Shown in pieces: positions 55,501 to 58,442 of a DNA stretch of 58,442 nt. The position numbers and the translations under genes were made by a program. The notes beneath the pieces were generated by a model. That model saw only the letters and a program-made list of their open reading frames with translations. It did no database searches and was not told where the DNA came from. Position 1 is the stretch's first letter. Each line of letters begins with the position of its first letter. Origin of the DNA: Pigoraptor vietnamica (Eukaryota > Opisthokonta > Filasterea); the NCBI GenBank assembly GCA_943704525.1, contig CALSCQ010002510.1, positions 1 to 58,442 of the forward strand, given 5' to 3'.

Positions 55501-57982
55501 CCTCGGATCGCTTGGGCCGCGGCTCAAGTCGCTGCGGGAGATGTGCTCGACGAGCATGTTTGAACGCGGAAAGAGCGCCATAGACGACGATCGCGCCGAC
55601 GACGCGCTCCCGCTGCTCCGGACGGCAGCCATTCTTGCGGAGTCGCCTGCGCCGCAGCTGTGCGTGGCACTTGCGCGGGCCACTGCCAACGCACGCGCGA
55701 CGACCGCCGACCTCGAAGAGGCGCTCAAGTGGTGCAAGCGCGCGTCGTCGCACTCGGCGGCCAAAGTTGCAGACCGCATTGCGGCCTTTGCGATTCGCAT
55801 CGACGCGAACGTGCGCCTCGGACGAAGGAACGTGCTCCACGACGACTGCGCCGCGATGGTGCGCGTGCTGGGCGAAGACTCGAAGAACGCACGCCATGCG
55901 ACAGCGATTGCGGAGGCGTGTCTCGACGCGGGGGAGGCCGAGCTTGCTGCACAGGCAGTGGAGTACGTGCGCGACGACGGCGGCAAGGGAACGGGACGGC
56001 GGTCGAAGTCCCTCCGCGACATCTACCGGCGCATTGCAGACGCATACTTTGCACTGGGAATGGTGTCGGATGCCGCGACGATGTACGAGAGCTCCGCCAC
56101 GCTCGAGCGGACGGCAGACGCACTCGCGGGCCTCGCTCACTGCGCGTTGCGAAAGAAGGACCGCGCGCGTGCACAGGAAGCTGCGCGGGCGGCGCTGAAG
56201 CTTAAGTCGAACTGCACGCGCGCCAAGGCCATCCTCGCGCAGGTCCACGTCGATACTGCCCGGTACAAAGACGCGCTCGTTCTGCTTCGCGAGGCGGACG
56301 CTGAGCTGTCACGTGTCCTGAGGGGATCGAGCGGTGCTGTCGGCGTCAATTCCGTCGAGGCCCAGGTACGCTTGGCGGTCTCGCGATCGCTTGCGACGGC
56401 GCTCGCCGCCACCGACGAAATGGACGAGGCCGAGTCGTGGGCCACTGAAGCCATTGCGCTCGTGGAACCCGGCGCCGGTCCCAACGCGCCCGCACCCGTG
56501 CAGATATCCCTTGGTGAGCTCGCGCGTCTGCTGCTTCAGCGCGGACGCATGCGGCTGCGTCTTCGTGACAAGGCCGAGGGCGCGCTCGCCGATTTCGTGC
56601 GGTCCATCGATCTCCTCGGCGGTGCGAATGCAGCTGGGTCTGACGATGGCAAGCGCGCGATGGGGGGCAGAGCAAAGGCGCTCGCACTGCTCGGACGCAA
56701 GCCGGAAGCGCTCGAGCAGTACGACGCGCTGCTCCAGGCGCCGAGGGGCGACGATGCCGCCCTCGCGTGGCTTGAGAATGCATACTGCGAGAGGGGCTTC
56801 TTGTTGCTGTCCGTGCGTAGGGACGCGAAGGCCGCGGCGAAGGATTTCGAGAAAGTATTGTCGATGTCGCCATCGGGGGCGAAGGGCGGCGGCTCCGCTG
56901 GGAGGTCCCGGCAGAAGGACGCGGCGGCGCCAGCGGCGAAGGCGAAGGAGAGCGCCGTTGCGACGGAGGCGCGCTTGGGTCTCGGCATGGCGCAGTCGGT
57001 GCAAGGGAACCACACGGCGGCACTGAACAACATCAAGGCCGCCCTTGCCGCGCGTCCAACCCTGCGGACGGCAGAAGTGCTTGTCGCGCAGGCCCGGAGT
57101 TGCCTTGCTCTCGGCAGGGACGTCGAGGCAATGGCGATGGCGAAGGACGCCGTGGCCATGGCGCCCGCGCTTCAGGACGCGCTCGACATCAAGGCCGAAG
57201 TGGCTCGCGTGCAGGACGCAAACGGTTGGTGCTCGTGGCAAATATGATCCGATGGGCCTGTGTCGCTCTGTCTGATTGAACAACTATGTTCTGTTTGATA
57301 GATATTCGTTGAGCACGGTGTGTTGTTGACATTTGTGCTCACGCACATTTCTATTGTACCTGGTCACGCAGACATGCTTGTCAAGGCGTCGGCGAGTCTT
57401 ATGAAGGGATTGCCTGAGGAGGCGCTTCGCATGTTCGACGACGCTCTGCGGCTCGGCGCGAGGGACAAGGGTGCCGCGCTGATGGGGCGTGCGCGGTGCC
57501 TGGGCACGTTGGGAAGGGAGGGCGTCGCTGCGGACGTGGCTGCGGCAGTCGAATTGCGACCGAATGATGCGCGCTTGCGCATGGATGCCGCACAGACGCT
57601 TCTCGATGCGAAGCGGCCCACGGAAGGCCTCGTGCACGCCGACATGGCGGTCCGCGTGACGGCGGCGAAGGAGGCAGAGCCGTTCAAGTTGCGCGCTCTG
57701 CTGTACGAGTCGATTGGAGACGTGAACGCCGCGCTTAGGGACCTTGCGACTCTTTCCCGTCTCGACCCAAAGGATGCCGATGCCCTTGTGCGGCGCGGGT
57801 CGCTTTTGTTGAGGACTGGGAATGCCAAAATGGCCGAGAAGGCGTTCCAACAGGCGCTCAAACTCGACCCCACCAACACCACGGCGAAGGAGGGACTGGC
57901 CTCGATCGTGGAGGGAAGTGCCGGCATGCGCACTGTCGTTGCTGCCGGCGCCGCAGCGGAACTGACGGCCGGACGCGCTTGA
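40613..57982 (+). CDS. Giant DUF4062-NACHT-TPR protein (STAND/NLR-like), about 5,473 residues
   Basis: Six exons (40613-40945, 41099-42774, 42905-43020, 43137-46370, 46773-57224, 57372-57982) sum to 16,422 nt with every phase consistent. Residues 1-655 are disordered: Ser/Pro-rich, then Ala/Glu/Val-rich. DUF4062 starts at about 660: RVFVSSTFKDMATERDHIIG, FSEIDLRWGVT, CLPYFVSILGGRYGWYG. A NACHT-type P-loop ATPase follows, with Walker A DPGMGKTS (G914-T918) and Walker B VFVVDGLDEL (D near 1030). From about 1,790 to the end it is almost entirely TPRs (for example DAIADFRAVLEL, AIDAYGRCIAAAPK, AEKAFQQALKLDPTN), enough room for up to about 100. DUF4062-NTPase-repeat proteins include TEP1, NWD1 and NPHP3-like relatives and many NLR-like sensors. 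Here the TPR superhelix would be the sensing or scaffolding part. I know no described protein with this size and order. Intron 46371-46772 carries repeat copy D. Confidence 0.88.
41885..41942 (+). repeat. In-frame 30-bp tandem duplication in the giant gene
   Basis: The unit encoding TMMSEGGAAA is present twice, 30 nt apart, with one or two differences, in the disordered N-terminal region. Confidence 0.9.
46478..46593. repeat. TG microsatellite in an intron of the giant gene
   Basis: About 115 bases of TG with minor interruptions in intron 46371-46772, followed by a pyrimidine-rich CCTCCCCCC tract. Confidence 0.95.
46649..46705 (+). repeat. Dispersed intronic repeat, copy D (giant gene intron)
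   Basis: Aligned to copy B it keeps GAGTGGA, GATG, ACA, TGATTT, TGATC, GACA and TCTCTC; by hand about 41 of 52 aligned positions match, with a 2-nt gap. It lies in intron 46371-46772, sense to its host. It contains TGATGA and CTGA words that resemble snoRNA boxes C and D, which the other copies do not keep exactly. Confidence 0.75.
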
Positions 57983-58134
57983 GAGTCTAATTGTCGCATC
58001 TATATGTCTGTATAATTAATTAAAAGACATATTATTTTCCAAAAAAACCAAAATATGATCGCCGACAGCCGTATTATTAGGTGCCGCGTATTTCGGCACA
58101 GGACAGGCCAGTCAATCGACAGAGTTCCTGCATG

Positions 58135-58303
58135 TTAATGAGCGGGCACAATGAGGCGCAGGTGCGACGGCAGCACAGTCACGTCCGCGGGTGTTCCGCC
58201 GGGGAACACTTCGCCATCGACGTTGATGACGCCCACGCCGCCAATGGCACGAGCGGCTGCGACTGGCGGTGTTTCGAGGCGAAAGCGGCTGACCTTGTAA
58301 TAC
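58135..58303 (-). CDS. Sphingosine kinase/DAG-kinase-family protein, last exon
   Basis: The last 55 residues and stop (TAA at 58135-58137) of a minus-strand gene that runs off the right edge. The acceptor is CAG at 58306-58304. The text YYKVSRFRLETPPVAAARAI, GGVGVINVDGEVFPG and TVLPSHLRLIVPAH matches the C-terminal strand region of sphingosine and ceramide kinases: a family FRLEP-like strand, a conserved VDGE and a final hydrophobic strand. The catalytic DAGK domain is outside the window, so the substrate (sphingosine, ceramide or another lipid) cannot be told. It is convergent with the giant gene, 152 nt between stops. Confidence 0.78.
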
Positions 58304-58361
58304 CTGGGTGGCGATTGGCCGATTGGTCAATACGATCAACCAGCCTCACACACAAAGGTAA

Positions 58362-58396
58362 AGAAGAAAAAAAAAAGAAGAAGAAAAAAAAAGAAG

Positions 58397-58428
<32 letters not shown>

Positions 58429-58440
58429 AAAAAAAAAGCC
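58362..58440. repeat. A-rich tract at right edge
   Basis: About 80 bases of A with sparse GAAG interruptions, which is a long polypyrimidine tract on the strand of the kinase-like gene, inside its last intron. It ends the window and may mark a contig or low-quality edge. Confidence 0.85.
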
Positions 58441-58442
58441 GC

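Noticed and set aside
57225-57371. Last intron of the giant gene considered as a fifth copy of the intronic repeat (GATCCGATGG, CTGATTGAACA).
   Set aside because: Only short words match and spacing differs; not separable from chance without a profile scan.

Overview
The window is nuclear DNA from a compact, GC-rich eukaryotic genome, most likely a unicellular opisthokont (holozoan-like). About 18 protein genes lie on both strands, with short introns (mostly 60-150 nt), short intergenic gaps and many CA/TG/GA microsatellites. Exon phases close exactly for every multi-exon gene modelled here. The gene set combines animal-like families (Mondo/ChREBP-type bHLH-zip factor, TENT5 poly(A) polymerase, Artemis nuclease, ALDH8A1, BNIP2-type BCH protein) with fungal-type ones (Zn2Cys6+PAS factor, Oca/Siw14-type phosphatase fold). 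This is why I favour an early-branching holozoan or relative; the species is not identifiable from the sequence alone.

Layout, left to right: an ABC-class ATPase (minus, runs off the left edge); UBE2M/UBC12 (minus); an MFS sugar transporter (plus); an O-GlcNAc transferase with a signal-peptide-like N-terminus (minus); ARL2 (plus); a Mondo/MLX-like factor (minus); a methyltransferase with an inserted UBR-type zinc finger and a large unknown N-terminal region (minus); a Zn2Cys6-PAS factor (minus); a small membrane protein (plus); an Oca-type pseudophosphatase (plus) behind a tandem repeat; ALDH8A1 (minus) divergent from Artemis (plus); a CH-domain/coiled-coil actin-bundler-like protein (minus); a coiled-coil protein (plus); HSF (minus) divergent from a BCH-domain protein (plus); an AT-rich gene-free stretch; TENT5 (plus); an unknown coiled-coil protein (plus); a giant DUF4062-NACHT-TPR protein of about 5,473 residues (plus, 40.6-58.0 kb); and the last exon of a sphingosine-kinase-like gene (minus) at the right edge.

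Two features stand out. First, the giant STAND/NLR-like ATPase gene takes up 30 percent of the window and has a single 10.45-kb exon of TPR repeats. Second, a short dispersed repeat (about 40-55 nt) occurs in introns of four unrelated genes, with 40 identical bases in two of them. The left third also groups genes that other opisthokonts use for sugar sensing (transporter, OGT, Mondo-type factor, AcuK/ERT1-like Zn2Cys6-PAS factor). A pair of CACGTG E-boxes sits directly upstream of the transporter.

Splice donors are unusual: by my count 61 of 71 modelled introns start GTG (GTGAGT, GTGCGT, GTGGGT) and only a few start GTA. No rRNA, tRNA, CRISPR or recognisable transposon or virus-like element was found.
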